64,000 nucleotides of DNA from Shewanella khirikhana. GTDB taxonomy: Bacteria > Pseudomonadota > Gammaproteobacteria > Enterobacterales > Shewanellaceae. How positions within the stretch are numbered: the first letter of the stretch is position 1; every line of letters begins with the position of its first letter. A model generated the notes under the pieces. The model was not told the origin of the DNA. It saw nothing but the letters and a program-made list of their open reading frames with translations, and did no database searches. Positions 8,617 through 16,780 of this stretch are shown here, one piece after another. Where the stretch lies: assembly GCF_003957745.1 (NCBI RefSeq), contig NZ_CP020373.1:4015501-4079500 (forward strand), read 5' to 3'. The position numbers and the translations under genes are program-made.

Positions 8617-9042
8617 ATGAAACTGCGTCCTTGGAATCCTGCTGAAGCTTTTGACGACATGCTGCGCCGGTTTGAGCCCATGCTGCATTGGTCTGGTCCT
8701 ATGTTAACAGGCCAACGCAACTGGTTACCTGCGACCGACATCAGTGAAAACGCCGAGAGCTATCAGCTGAAAGTCGAACTACCGGAGATCCACAAAGACG
8801 ATATTGAACTGGCCATAGAAGATGGCTATCTGGTTCTGTCCGGTGAACGCAAGTACGAGCACACCGACGATAAGCAGCACCTGAACGAGCGGTTCCACGG
8901 GCAGTTTACCCGCCGCTTCCAGTTGCCTGACAATGTTGACGAAACTGCCATTAACGCCCGATTCGACAACGGCATGCTATATCTGCTGCTGCCAAAGACA
9001 GAGCAGAAAAAACAACGCTGCCAACGGATTGATATCCACTAG
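8617..9042 (+). CDS. Small heat-shock protein, Hsp20/alpha-crystallin family
   Basis: Holdase chaperone of 141 residues that would bind unfolding proteins under heat stress in the cytoplasm. A short N-terminal arm rich in aromatic residues (residues 1-35) is followed by the alpha-crystallin domain (about 36-130). That domain shows YQLKVELPEIHKDDIELAIEDGYLVLSGER and the closing INARFDNGMLYLLLPK in two separate blocks. The C-terminal tail ends QRIDIH, which includes an I-x-I-like anchor (IDI). AAGGAGGAGAG lies 3-13 bp before the ATG. The RpoH-like promoter upstream and a terminator downstream make it a single-gene unit. Confidence 0.93.
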   Translation: MKLRPWNPAEAFDDMLRRFEPMLHWSGPMLTGQRNWLPATDISENAESYQLKVELPEIHKDDIELAIEDGYLVLSGERKYEHTDDKQHLNERFHGQFTRRFQLPDNVDETAINARFDNGMLYLLLPKTEQKKQRCQRIDIH

Positions 9043-9065
9043 AATCCAAGGCTTTGGCACCTGGG

Positions 9066-9092
9066 AAAGCGCCGCACTGCGGCGCTTTTTTT
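9066..9092 (+). terminator. Rho-independent terminator after hsp20
   Basis: AAAGCGCCGC-act-GCGGCGCTTT, a perfect 10-bp stem continuing into a run of seven Ts. It lies 24 bp past the hsp20 stop. Confidence 0.9.
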
Positions 9093-9114
9093 ATGCTATC
9101 CACCCTTAAAAATC

Positions 9115-9747
9115 CTAGAAAATCGCCTTCACCACCTCTTTGGCACATTGGCTGGCCAACTTGACCTCTAACCGAGACACCTGGTTAGAATCAGGATCAG
9201 TCAAAGTCTCATAACGCATGGCATCTTCGTCGGCCGACTCTGCCGTGCAATGATACTGAGCCACAATAGTGTTATTTTTCAGATCAATAAGCCTAAACAA
9301 GCTGGTATAGGTCAACTTGTAAGACTGCCAATTAAAAGGATAGTAGGTAATAACCTTGCTCATGGAATAGCTATCCAAACCGTAATCGGCATATTGGGAA
9401 TAGGCCGCTACCAAAGATTCGAGCTCGAGGTCACCACGATAGAGCGCAGCCACCTCGTTAATCTCTATCGCCACTCGCTGCTGCAGAAGCTCAACAACCT
9501 CTTTGACCATGGCCTCTGAGCTAACATCCCTTTCACTCTGAAACCCTAGCTTACCTTGGGAAAAATCAATGGCATTACCTGCGGTTATTAGAGTAATAGG
9601 GCTTGGCGATGCCCTAAAAATCGGCACAACCGACTTAGCGCTCATGTCTCCAAGCGCATTTGGAGAAGCGCGCATGGTCTTCGTTGAAACGCAGCTACTT
9701 ACGAAAACACAGACTGCAATAGTGGCAAAATTGGTCCATCGAATCAT
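9115..9747 (-). CDS. Predicted lipoprotein, unknown function
   Basis: Lipoprotein of 210 residues with a short basic N-terminus, hydrophobic core and lipobox VSSC (Cys about 19), so it should be lipid-anchored after signal peptidase II cleavage. The mature part has no motif I can name. It includes a stretch around residues 95-160 with many Tyr and Phe residues and one C-terminal Cys in SQCAKEV. Codon use and base composition are more AT-rich than flanking genes, similar to the divergent gene at 9946, which suggests shared origin. The start is the only reasonable one before the lipobox. Confidence 0.6.
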   Translation of the reverse strand: MIRWTNFATIAVCVFVSSCVSTKTMRASPNALGDMSAKSVVPIFRASPSPITLITAGNAIDFSQGKLGFQSERDVSSEAMVKEVVELLQQRVAIEINEVAALYRGDLELESLVAAYSQYADYGLDSYSMSKVITYYPFNWQSYKLTYTSLFRLIDLKNNTIVAQYHCTAESADEDAMRYETLTDPDSNQVSRLEVKLASQCAKEVVKAIF

Positions 9748-9945
9748 AGTTGTTCTTCCCTTGATATTGATTCTCCTTGCAAATTAACATGAATATATAC
9801 ATGCAAAAAGGTATCATGCTGATAATTCTTGTTGAAATATCTGGTGTTGGGTTCTAGCACACTTTTTACAGAACGACATTACGATTTTTAAATAACTGTT
9901 TGATACGAATATTGGATTAATAGTTTCTATCAAAAGGATTTGTAA

Positions 9946-10914
9946 ATGACTACATTGTTGAATAAATACTTTATTTTAGTTTTTACTGTTGTTTTAGGTT
10001 CATCTGGATGCACTTCCACCAAGAATTACGCTCGTGAAAAATCTAGGCATTGCTATTTAGAAAACATTAAAAAACACAACAGTAAAACAAGTGAACTTCC
10101 TACTTTTTATACGGCTAGAGCGGCTGCCCAAAAGGGTGAGTTTGAATCAGCAATCGCCGAGCTTGAAAAAATCACTCCCAAGCAGAAAGGCGAAGCCGAT
10201 TATATAAATTTCTGGTTGGGCACTCTCTATCTTGAGCAGGGTAAATATACCAAATCCATTGACTATCTAGCCCCTTTAGTAAGCAAAAATGAGCTTTCTT
10301 ACATGGACAAACATAGTCTCTTCAACGCTCTCATTTACAGCTATCACCAAGAAAACATGTACGAAGAAGAGATAGAGACGAACTTGGCAATTATGCAATT
10401 TACTTGCAATCAAAATGATGAGTATACAAATAGAATGATAGCCGCTAGTTATATGGCACTGGGACGTTGGGAAGACATGTACCAATATGCAACAGTTGCA
10501 GTTAAAAACTCAACTAGCAGTAATAAGGGGAACTACTTGAATGCAATGCAAGTAGCAAAAAAAGAAGCTAACTATGAGCAGTTGGCTACAGTATTTAAAC
10601 GTTACTCGGAACAATACAGCATTAATGCTGAGTATAGCAGTCCAATTAAAAACACTCATTTGCTGTTGAAAGCTGTAGCACCCAACTATCCAGTTCATGC
10701 CGCCTTGAATGGTATAGAAGGTTTTGTTCAGCTTAAATTCAATATCAATGAAGCAGGGCAGACAGAGGATATTCAGGTAATAAAATCTATACCTGAAGGT
10801 GTCTTTGATGCTTACGCTTTAAAGGCTGTATCGCAGTGGGTATACCAACCAATCATTAAAGGACAAAAGCAGCGCTCCGAAGGACAGACGGTTCAATTGG
10901 ATTTTAATCTATAA
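9946..10914 (+). CDS. TPR-like lipoprotein with TonB C-terminal domain
   Basis: Protein of 322 residues. The N-terminus is a lipoprotein signal with lipobox GSSGC (Cys about 22). The central part (about 55-230) is helical with TPR-like spacing, for example YINFWLGTLYLEQGKY. The last 80 residues match the TonB C-terminal fold, with the pattern G-V-Q-L-K-F-x-I-x-x-x-G-x-x-x-x-I-x-V and ALKAVSQWVYQP. TonB itself is anchored by an N-terminal helix, so a lipoprotein carrying this domain is atypical and may act at the outer membrane or as a structural module. The gene is clearly AT-rich compared with its surroundings, which suggests horizontal acquisition. A purine-rich AAAAGGA lies 9 bp before the ATG. 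Confidence 0.7.
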   Translation: MTTLLNKYFILVFTVVLGSSGCTSTKNYAREKSRHCYLENIKKHNSKTSELPTFYTARAAAQKGEFESAIAELEKITPKQKGEADYINFWLGTLYLEQGKYTKSIDYLAPLVSKNELSYMDKHSLFNALIYSYHQENMYEEEIETNLAIMQFTCNQNDEYTNRMIAASYMALGRWEDMYQYATVAVKNSTSSNKGNYLNAMQVAKKEANYEQLATVFKRYSEQYSINAEYSSPIKNTHLLLKAVAPNYPVHAALNGIEGFVQLKFNINEAGQTEDIQVIKSIPEGVFDAYALKAVSQWVYQPIIKGQKQRSEGQTVQLDFNL

Positions 10915-11195
10915 AGATCCCGTTTTCTTGCTTCCGACTCATGCGATTCACCCGCATCGACAAAGGGAGTTTCCTCAGCAAACTCGCATTTCCGAGAATC
11001 AGACCAGAAGCGCTGGCGAACTGACCAAGCGGTGCTTTACTTGGCTTAGGGATGTGATTGTCATGCTCTGAGTTTATGCGGCCATATGCTAGCTAAAGCA
11101 TGGGCAAGCATCCCAGGCGACCTGTGGTGGGTCGCCGTCGATGCCAGTGTGCCGTCGATGCTGGCATGCCGCCACTGCTATTCGGAGAAAGTGCC
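10915..11195. other. 281-bp gap with two hairpins before broken dgc
   Basis: No convincing gene. The 3' half is GC-rich again and holds two perfect stems: GGCGACC/GGTCGCC at 11116-11136 (7-nt loop) and ATGCCAG/CTGGCAT at 11141-11167 (13-nt loop). They end 28 bp before the proposed start of the GGDEF reading frame and could form a structured leader. No match to the c-di-GMP-I riboswitch core was found by eye. Confidence 0.4.
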
Positions 11196-12134
11196 ATGAA
11201 TGACGCCGCTCAGCCTGAGCCAGCCAGCTTTGCCGACAGTGCCTCCTGCCTGCAGGCCCTGCTCAATGCGGTGGAAGATCAGGTGGTGGTGATAGACAGC
11301 TAGGGCATCATTCAATATACCAATCTGGCCTGGGATCAGTTTGCCAAAGACAACGGCATGCCCGCCGATTACCGCTGGGTTGGCACCAATTATCTGGGGG
11401 TTTGCGATGGCGCGGCCGAGTCCATCAGCCAAACGGCGGCGGAGGGCATTCGGCGGGTAATGACGGGCGAACAGGGCCAGTTTTACCTCGAATACCCTTG
11501 CCACGGCCCCACCACTCAACGCTGGTTTATGATGCGGGTAACCAGTATCGCCGGCCTGGAAGCAGGCTATTTTGCCATCGCCCATGTGAATATCACCGAG
11601 CGTAAGTTGCTGGAACTTAAGGTCGCCAACCTGTCTATGCATGATCCACTGACCGGCCTGGCCAACCGCCGACTGTTCAACAGTTTTCTGCACAATGAGT
11701 GGCGCCGCAGCCAGCGGGAGCACACACCACTCACGCTGATATTGCTGGATTTAGACCATTTCAAGGCCTGCAATGATCACTTCGGCCATCTGGCGGGCGA
11801 CGATTATTTGCAGCAAGTCAGCAAGATATTGAAAACCGTGTGCAAGCGCCCAACCGACCTCGCCTGCCGCTTTGGCGGTGATGAATTTGCGCTGGTACTG
11901 GGCAATACCCACGCCGAGGCCGGACTGAATCTGGCCGAAGAGGTGCGAAGGGCGGTTGAAAGGCTTGGCATTATAATCGATGGCGAAGTACAGCTCACCG
12001 CAAGCATGGGCATCGCCAGCCTGGACCCCAAGTCTTCAATGGTGCAGGAAAGCGTATTGTGCTCCTGCGCCGACTCGGCGCTGTATCTGGCCAAGGGCGC
12101 AGGAAAAAACTGTTGCCGACAGGTCAGCTGCTAA
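11196..12134 (+). pseudogene. PAS-GGDEF diguanylate cyclase interrupted by in-frame TAG
   Basis: Frame of 312 sense codons plus one internal amber. The N-terminal piece ends AVEDQVVVIDS, then TAG at 11301-11303, and the same frame continues GIIQYTNLAWDQFAK. These halves join into a normal PAS-fold start (VVVIDSxGIIxYTN), so a single C-to-T change of a CAG codon is the simplest cause. The C-terminal GGDEF domain (from about 11640) is intact, with the catalytic FGGDEF and the product-inhibition site RPTD five residues before it, and no EAL domain. A ribosome site GGAG precedes the ATG at 11196. The downstream portion could be made only by suppression or by re-initiation at 11358, which has no ribosome site. 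It could be a sequencing error, a recent null allele or a read-through gene. Confidence 0.75.
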
Positions 12135-12149
12135 CCCCAAGCGACTAAA

Positions 12150-12596
12150 CTACTGGGCCTTGTCGTCCTCGGGCGCCTTATCCAATGCCAGCAGCGCCTT
12201 ATCCTGCTCTTTGGTGAGTGGGTAGATGGTGTTAATTCGACACTTGATATGCGGCTCCTGCGCAGTAAACACAGAATCAAAACCGGCATCCAGGCTGGTA
12301 GCCATGGTCTGATCCAGCATCAAGGCTCTGGCAAAATCCAACTGTGGGCAGCGGGCATCCAGCTCAACCAAATACGGCTTGCTCGGGCTGGTGCGCAGGA
12401 TCAGGTGTTTCTCCCCCAAGCTGGCCCAACTGTCGAGTCGGAAAGTGGTTACCCTTTTCACGCTCTGCAGCTGCCACTGGCTGATGGACTCATTCACCTT
12501 CAGTTCCCACTCATCGCGGCTGAGGCGATTGCTTGAACAGGCCAGCAGCAAGAAGCTCAAACTCACCACTGCGATGGATTTAAGTGTGCTTTTCAT
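12150..12596 (-). CDS. Predicted lipoprotein, 148 residues
   Basis: Small envelope lipoprotein. The N-terminus is MKSTLKS followed by a hydrophobic core and lipobox LLLAC (Cys about 20). The mature chain has a Trp-rich segment (DEWELKVNESISQWQ) and two further cysteines, in ARCPQLD and HIKCRIN, which could form a disulfide. I do not recognise the family. The C-terminus is acidic (KAPEDDKAQ). It converges with the broken GGDEF gene, 15 bp away, and has its own 5' region shared with the divergent thioredoxin-like gene. Confidence 0.65.
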   Translation of the reverse strand: MKSTLKSIAVVSLSFLLLACSSNRLSRDEWELKVNESISQWQLQSVKRVTTFRLDSWASLGEKHLILRTSPSKPYLVELDARCPQLDFARALMLDQTMATSLDAGFDSVFTAQEPHIKCRINTIYPLTKEQDKALLALDKAPEDDKAQ

Positions 12597-12754
12597 CAGG
12601 CATCTCCTATGGAAAAACCAAGCGTTGTCAGCCTTTCAGTGTAGCGCCAACTACGCAGGGATACAGGCAGCCAAAAGTGTCAATTTGCATCCCACAGCCA
12701 GCGCAGGAAAACTGTGGCAAAATGCGCTATCGCCCCAATTTTCAGGACATTGGC

Positions 12755-13087
12755 ATGCTTACTCTGGAAACGCCGCAGCAACTGGCAGATGCACTCAAAC
12801 AACATCAGGGACTGTTGCTGTTGATTGGCGGGAAGGATTGCGGTGTATGTCAGGCACTCAAGCCCAGAATCACTCAGCTGCTTGAGACGGAATTTCCTGC
12901 CATGCAGCTTGCGTATGTCGACTGCCAGGCCGGTGGAGAGGCACTTTGTGCACAGCTGGGGGTATTTGCACTGCCCGGTATCCGGGTGTATTTCCAGGGG
13001 GACAGTTTTGGCGAACTGGCGAGGGTGTTTTCAATCGCCGATATCAGACAACTGCTGACACGACCCTACTCGATTTGCTTTGAATGA
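12755..13087 (+). CDS. Thioredoxin-fold protein with CGVC motif
   Basis: Protein of 110 residues with a compact thioredoxin fold. The strand LLLLIGGKDCGVCQALKP carries the redox motif CGVC (about residues 29-32) at the usual place. The cis-proline is visible in FALPGIRVYF (about residue 75), after the typical YVDCQ strand. The missing signal peptide suggests a cytoplasmic location. The motif differs from CGPC of thioredoxin, so it is better described as a thioredoxin-like reductase or monothiol-disulfide protein of unknown partner. The ATG at 12755 gives the standard domain start; a longer reading from 12584 runs into the upstream divergent gene's leader. Confidence 0.75.
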   Translation: MLTLETPQQLADALKQHQGLLLLIGGKDCGVCQALKPRITQLLETEFPAMQLAYVDCQAGGEALCAQLGVFALPGIRVYFQGDSFGELARVFSIADIRQLLTRPYSICFE

Positions 13088-13154
13088 GGGACGGTCACCG
13101 CCGGGCCAAATAACGCAGTCACAGCACCGGCGGCAGTATCCACTTTCACCACTC

Positions 13155-13442
13155 TTAATCCCTCGCGGTCAGCTCAAAAACAACGGCAGACTGTTGCAGC
13201 AGCGTGTTCACAGTTTCCACTGTGGGGTAGTTCACTTCTACATCATTGCCATCAAATGCCAGCTCACGGCTGTGTTCCAGGCGAATATCGCTTTGGATTT
13301 CAGTCAGATTTTGCTGACGCATCTGGCTGATACTCTTGTCGATGTCTTCCAGCAGTTGTTGGTCAGCCAGGGCCACAGGGGCGGTCAGGATCAGGCTGAT
13401 GGCGGCGAACAGGGCTTTGGCGTTACGGCTTACTGTATTCAT
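13155..13442 (-). CDS. Small periplasmic protein, unknown
   Basis: Protein of 95 residues with a clear Sec signal peptide (MNTVSRNAK, then a hydrophobic core, cleavage at ALA-DQ about residue 26). The mature part is a short, acidic, mainly helical chain with the segment EDIDKSISQMRQQNLTEI. I do not recognise a family. The ATG at 13442 is chosen because AAGGAGC lies 8 bp upstream; a longer reading to 13490 would bury the signal sequence. Its upstream region holds a dense cluster of CGGAC boxes shared with the divergent gene. Confidence 0.6.
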   Translation of the reverse strand: MNTVSRNAKALFAAISLILTAPVALADQQLLEDIDKSISQMRQQNLTEIQSDIRLEHSRELAFDGNDVEVNYPTVETVNTLLQQSAVVFELTARD

Positions 13443-13561
13443 GGTGTTGCTCCTTGGTTGATTTGGTTGTCCTTCACTGTGGGACACCATGACTAAATCA
13501 ACTCTTGTGCCAAAGTTTCAACATCATGTTTTAAATGGACTTTATTAAAAATCAGCTTAAA

Positions 13562-13631
13562 GCGGACACTTTCACAACTTGTCCGAACCCTGCCCGCGGA
13601 CACTTTCTGCTGTCCGGCCGGACAGGCGGAC
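13562..13631. promoter_or_regulatory. Cluster of six CGGAC/GTCCG boxes between divergent genes
   Basis: Within 70 bp there are CGGAC boxes at 13563, 13597, 13619 and 13627, and inverted GTCCG boxes at 13581 and 13612. GCGGACACTTTC is repeated at 13562 and 13596, 34 bp apart, and TGTCCGGCCGGACA at 13611-13624 is a perfect 14-bp palindrome. This is the pattern of a multi-site operator. The regulator is unknown. Confidence 0.55.
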
Positions 13632-13714
13632 AGCCAGTCAACGCTTGAAATCCGGCTACTCGCCTCCATGTCTATGTTCTGAGCAATGGAATGAATCACA
13701 CAAAAGGAGCCATG

Positions 13715-14002
13715 ATGGCGCATTGGCCGCTGATAGGCTTTGTTGTATTGATGCTGGCAGTATTGCCCTGGCTGATGTGGCGGCTGTACCGCTGGGCGCG
13801 CAATATGCCCAAGGGTGCCTACCTGTTTATGGCGTTTTTCCCGCTGATCTCCTTGTTCCCCATTCCCACCGAGTCCTTCAAGCAATTGGATGAGGCCAAG
13901 CAGGAACAACGCAGGAACAAGGCCACTCCGGACGGGGGTGATGACGATGACAACGACCCGACTCCCGCAACCCACTGTAATACAGATAAAAAACGCCAAT
14001 AA
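13715..14002 (+). CDS. Small membrane protein with acidic tail
   Basis: Protein of about 95 residues. It has two hydrophobic segments (about residues 4-20 and 32-48) separated by RLYRWARNMPKG. A cytoplasmic-looking tail follows that is first helical and charged (FKQLDEAKQEQRRNK) and then a low-complexity acidic run GGDDDDNDPTP. I do not recognise the family. AAGGAG sits 5 bp before the ATG at 13715; the adjacent in-frame ATG at 13712 is too close to it. A strong terminator follows directly. The divergent neighbour encodes a small periplasmic protein, and both share the CGGAC-box region. Confidence 0.6.
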   Translation: MAHWPLIGFVVLMLAVLPWLMWRLYRWARNMPKGAYLFMAFFPLISLFPIPTESFKQLDEAKQEQRRNKATPDGGDDDDNDPTPATHCNTDKKRQ

Positions 14003-14024
14003 AAACCGCCTTGCGGCGGTTTTT
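14001..14024. terminator. Bidirectional terminator
   Basis: AAAAACCGCC-ttgc-GGCGGTTTTT, a perfect 10-bp stem with T-runs on both strands. It lies between the converging small membrane gene and the YjdF-like gene and can serve both. Confidence 0.9.
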
Positions 14025-14038
14025 CAGGCCAGAGGCAA

Positions 14039-14644
14039 CTACGCCTTGGCGGCCAGACTTGCCAGCTGACGGTCGTGCCAGCGGCTTAACGTGAGCAGTG
14101 CCACTATTGCACCAAGCAGGGCAAAGCCCATATCGGACTGGGTGTCCCACACATAACCCTGGGTGCCCAAAAACGCCTCGGCGCCCTCGCCGGTGGCAAT
14201 CGCTACCCACCACTCAATAAGCTCGTAAAAGGCGCTGAAAGCCAAACAGAAACACACCACAAAGAAGTTGCACCAATGGCCCTTTTTCATCACACCTAAA
14301 CGCAGCACCAGTTCGCGGGCAATCATCGCCGGAATAAAGCCCTGGGCGAAGTGGCCGAGCTTATCGTAGTTGTTGCGCTCCCAGCCCATGGGCTCTTTCA
14401 GCCAGTCAAACAGCGGCACTTCGGCATAGGTGTAGTGGCCGCCCACCATCAGAATGACGCAGTGAATCAGGATAAGCCCGTACACCAGAGCGGTAAGCGG
14501 GAAACGCCGCTCGGTGGCGGCAAGCACGGCAAAACCGATAAGCGCCGGCACCACTTCCAAAAACCAGGTGAAGCGGTCAAGTGGGCCTATCGCCGACCAG
14601 ATAAACACCGCCAAAAACACCCCGAGCCAAAGTAATCTGCCCAT
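14039..14644 (-). CDS. yjdF: YjdF-like DUF2238 integral membrane protein
   Basis: Inner-membrane protein of 201 residues with five to six hydrophobic spans. The pattern matches YjdF/DUF2238: RFTWFLEVVPALIG, then TALVYGLILIHCVILMVGGHYTY, the conserved NNYDKLGHFAQGFIPA, and a late FYELIEWWVA. The conserved His and acidic residues inside the membrane-facing segments suggest a catalytic or ion-binding role, but no activity is established for the family. It stands alone between a bidirectional terminator and the downstream ABC efflux operon. Confidence 0.85.
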   Translation of the reverse strand: MGRLLWLGVFLAVFIWSAIGPLDRFTWFLEVVPALIGFAVLAATERRFPLTALVYGLILIHCVILMVGGHYTYAEVPLFDWLKEPMGWERNNYDKLGHFAQGFIPAMIARELVLRLGVMKKGHWCNFFVVCFCLAFSAFYELIEWWVAIATGEGAEAFLGTQGYVWDTQSDMGFALLGAIVALLTLSRWHDRQLASLAAKA

Positions 14645-14721
14645 GCCATTACCCTAATATTTTCAATAGACTCAGGCAGTTTACCCGCGAATTTGGTGTC
14701 TGTCGCCGTTGACGCCAAAGG

Positions 14722-15858
14722 TCAATCCAAGCGCTTACTGAATTTCAGCGTGGCGATAATAATGCCCACCACCGAAAACCCAATCAGCCACAGGGCATCG
14801 AAACCAAGCTGCATCACCTCGGCATCCCGCAAAATAATCGCCCGCGACATTCGCATAAAGTGGGTGGCTGGCAAGGCCTCGGCAATCCACTGCGCCGGAA
14901 TTGGCATGGCCTCGTAGGGGAACATAAAGCCCGACAGCAAAATCGAGGGCAGCAGGATAAATACCGTCATCTGCATCGCCTGCAACTGAGTGCGGGCGAT
15001 GGTGGAAATCACCAGCCCCAGGGTCAAACTGGCGAGAATGAACAGCATCGCGGCCAGCGCCAACGAGTCGAGCCCACCGCGCACCGGCACCTTAAAGATA
15101 AGATGACCGGCGCCGAGGATAATGCCCACCTGAATAAAGCCCACCAGCACATAGGGCAGAATTTTACCGAGCATCAGCTCCAGCGGCCGCACCGGGGTGG
15201 TGATTAAAAACTCCATATTACCCTGCTCGCGTTCGCGCACTATGGCGGCCGAGGTAAAAAGCACCATGGTCATGGTCAGAATCACCCCCAGGAGCCCAGG
15301 CACTATGTTCACCACGGTGCGCTGCTCGGGGTTGAAGTAATTGACCACCTCGAGGCTTGGCACAGAGTCGGTCACCGGCCTGCCGAGCACTTCGGCAAGC
15401 GGCATAGAGCGCAGCGACCGGATAGCGCTGGCCACCACTGTATCTGAGCCATCCACCAGCCACTGGCCCACGGGGGCGGCGAAATAGCTGCCGCTGCCGT
15501 GAAGCTCGCGCTGACTCTGGGGATGGCGTGCCAGACGCTCGCCAAAGTCGGCGGGCAGCACCAGCACCGCCTTCACCTTGCCGGCGGTAATGGCCGCCTC
15601 GGCCTCAGGCACCGAGTGATAAACCGCCACAAAGTCCACCACCTGGGTCGCGCTCACCGCCTGCACCATGGCGCGGGACTCCGAAGTGGCGCTCAAATCC
15701 AGCAAGCCGGCGGGCAGATGACGAGCGTCGGTGTTAATGGCGTAGCCAAACAGCATCAGCTGCACCAGCGGGATCATCACTATCATGCCGAAGGTCATTC
15801 TGTCCCGGGAAAGCTGACGCAGCTCCTTGATTAAAATGGCAAAAACTCTAAGCCACAT
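14722..15858 (-). CDS. ABC-2 type permease (YbhS/YhhJ-like)
   Basis: Membrane subunit of a drug-type ABC exporter, 378 residues. A first span near residues 22-42 (GMIVMIPLVQLMLFGYAI) is followed by a large periplasmic domain (about 45-175) and five C-terminal spans (about 180-375). The segment REREQGNMEFLITTPVRPLELMLGK is the conserved ABC-2 cytoplasmic motif. The start overlaps the ATPase stop by 11 bp. E. coli ybhGFSR has two permeases (YbhS and YbhR); here only one is present and the next gene downstream is unrelated, so the transporter would be a homodimer or lack a partner. Confidence 0.85.
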   Translation of the reverse strand: MWLRVFAILIKELRQLSRDRMTFGMIVMIPLVQLMLFGYAINTDARHLPAGLLDLSATSESRAMVQAVSATQVVDFVAVYHSVPEAEAAITAGKVKAVLVLPADFGERLARHPQSQRELHGSGSYFAAPVGQWLVDGSDTVVASAIRSLRSMPLAEVLGRPVTDSVPSLEVVNYFNPEQRTVVNIVPGLLGVILTMTMVLFTSAAIVREREQGNMEFLITTPVRPLELMLGKILPYVLVGFIQVGIILGAGHLIFKVPVRGGLDSLALAAMLFILASLTLGLVISTIARTQLQAMQMTVFILLPSILLSGFMFPYEAMPIPAQWIAEALPATHFMRMSRAIILRDAEVMQLGFDALWLIGFSVVGIIIATLKFSKRLD

Positions 15859-16780
15859 GCTGACCTCCCGCCCGCTCGCCGGTGCAGGTTACAAACACAT
15901 CCTCAAGGCTTGGACGCACCTCATCCATGGGGCGATTGCCGGTTTCGGCCCCGAGCCAGCCGATAGGGTCACTGACGCTGTTACTGACCAACACCCGCAG
16001 CCGACTGCCAATCTGCGCCGCCGACAATACCTCAGGTTTGGCCACGAGTTGCTGTTTGAGCGCACGCAGCTCATCGCCGCCCACTTCCACCACCCGGGCA
16101 CCCATGGCCTGCATCAGCGCCTTGGGCGAGCCATCGGCACGCTTGATACCGCGCTCGAGAATCGCCAGACCATGGCAGCGCTCTGCCTCATCCATGTAGT
16201 GGGTCGACACCAGAATGGTGCAGCCCTGGGCGCAGAGGTCAAACAGCCGCTCCCAGAACTCGCGGCGGTTTTCCGGATCCACCGCCGAGGTGGGCTCGTC
16301 GAGAAACAAAAGCTCCGGCTGATGAATGGTGGCCGCCGCCAGCGCCAGGCGCTGCTTTTGGCCGCCGCTCATGGAGCCCGCCATCTGCCCTTCGCGGCCG
16401 CTGAGGGCGTACAGACTGAGCAGCTCATCGATTCGCGTGTGTGCCCGCGCGCCCTTGAGGCCATAAATACGCGCCACGAAGCGCAGGTTTTCCAGCACGG
16501 TCAGGTTCTCGTAGAGGGAGAATTTCTGCGTCATGTAACCGATGCGCGAGCGCAGGCGCTCCTCGGCGCCGGGCAGGGTTTCACCCAGCACCCGGATATC
16601 GCCGGCGCTTGGCCGCAAAAGGCCGGTCAGCATTCGAATTGAGGTGGACTTGCCGCAGCCGTTGGGGCCAAGAAAGCCGTAAATACTGCCTTTGGGAATG
16701 GCTAAATCCACCCCATCGACGGCGGCGAGCTCACCAAAGCGTTTGCTCATGCCGTGGGTTTCGATGGCAAGCTCAGTCAT
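15848..16780 (-). CDS. ABC exporter ATP-binding protein (YbhF-like, single domain)
   Basis: ATPase of 310 residues with Walker A GFLGPNGCGKSTS, signature MSGGQKQRLALA, Walker B LLFLDEPTSAVDP and H-loop STHYMDEAERC. The C-terminal 90 residues form the accessory region common in exporters coupled to HlyD proteins. E. coli YbhF is a double-domain ATPase; this protein has one. The ATG at 16780 overlaps the TGA of the HlyD gene region and has GGGAG 8 bp upstream; the in-frame ATG at 16798 is less likely. It is the third gene of a TetR-HlyD-ATPase-permease operon. Confidence 0.87.
   Translation of the reverse strand: MTELAIETHGMSKRFGELAAVDGVDLAIPKGSIYGFLGPNGCGKSTSIRMLTGLLRPSAGDIRVLGETLPGAEERLRSRIGYMTQKFSLYENLTVLENLRFVARIYGLKGARAHTRIDELLSLYALSGREGQMAGSMSGGQKQRLALAAATIHQPELLFLDEPTSAVDPENRREFWERLFDLCAQGCTILVSTHYMDEAERCHGLAILERGIKRADGSPKALMQAMGARVVEVGGDELRALKQQLVAKPEVLSAAQIGSRLRVLVSNSVSDPIGWLGAETGNRPMDEVRPSLEDVFVTCTGERAGGQHVA

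Noticed and set aside
10915..11195. c-di-GMP riboswitch before the GGDEF frame
   Set aside because: Stems exist but the conserved GEMM-I core was not found.
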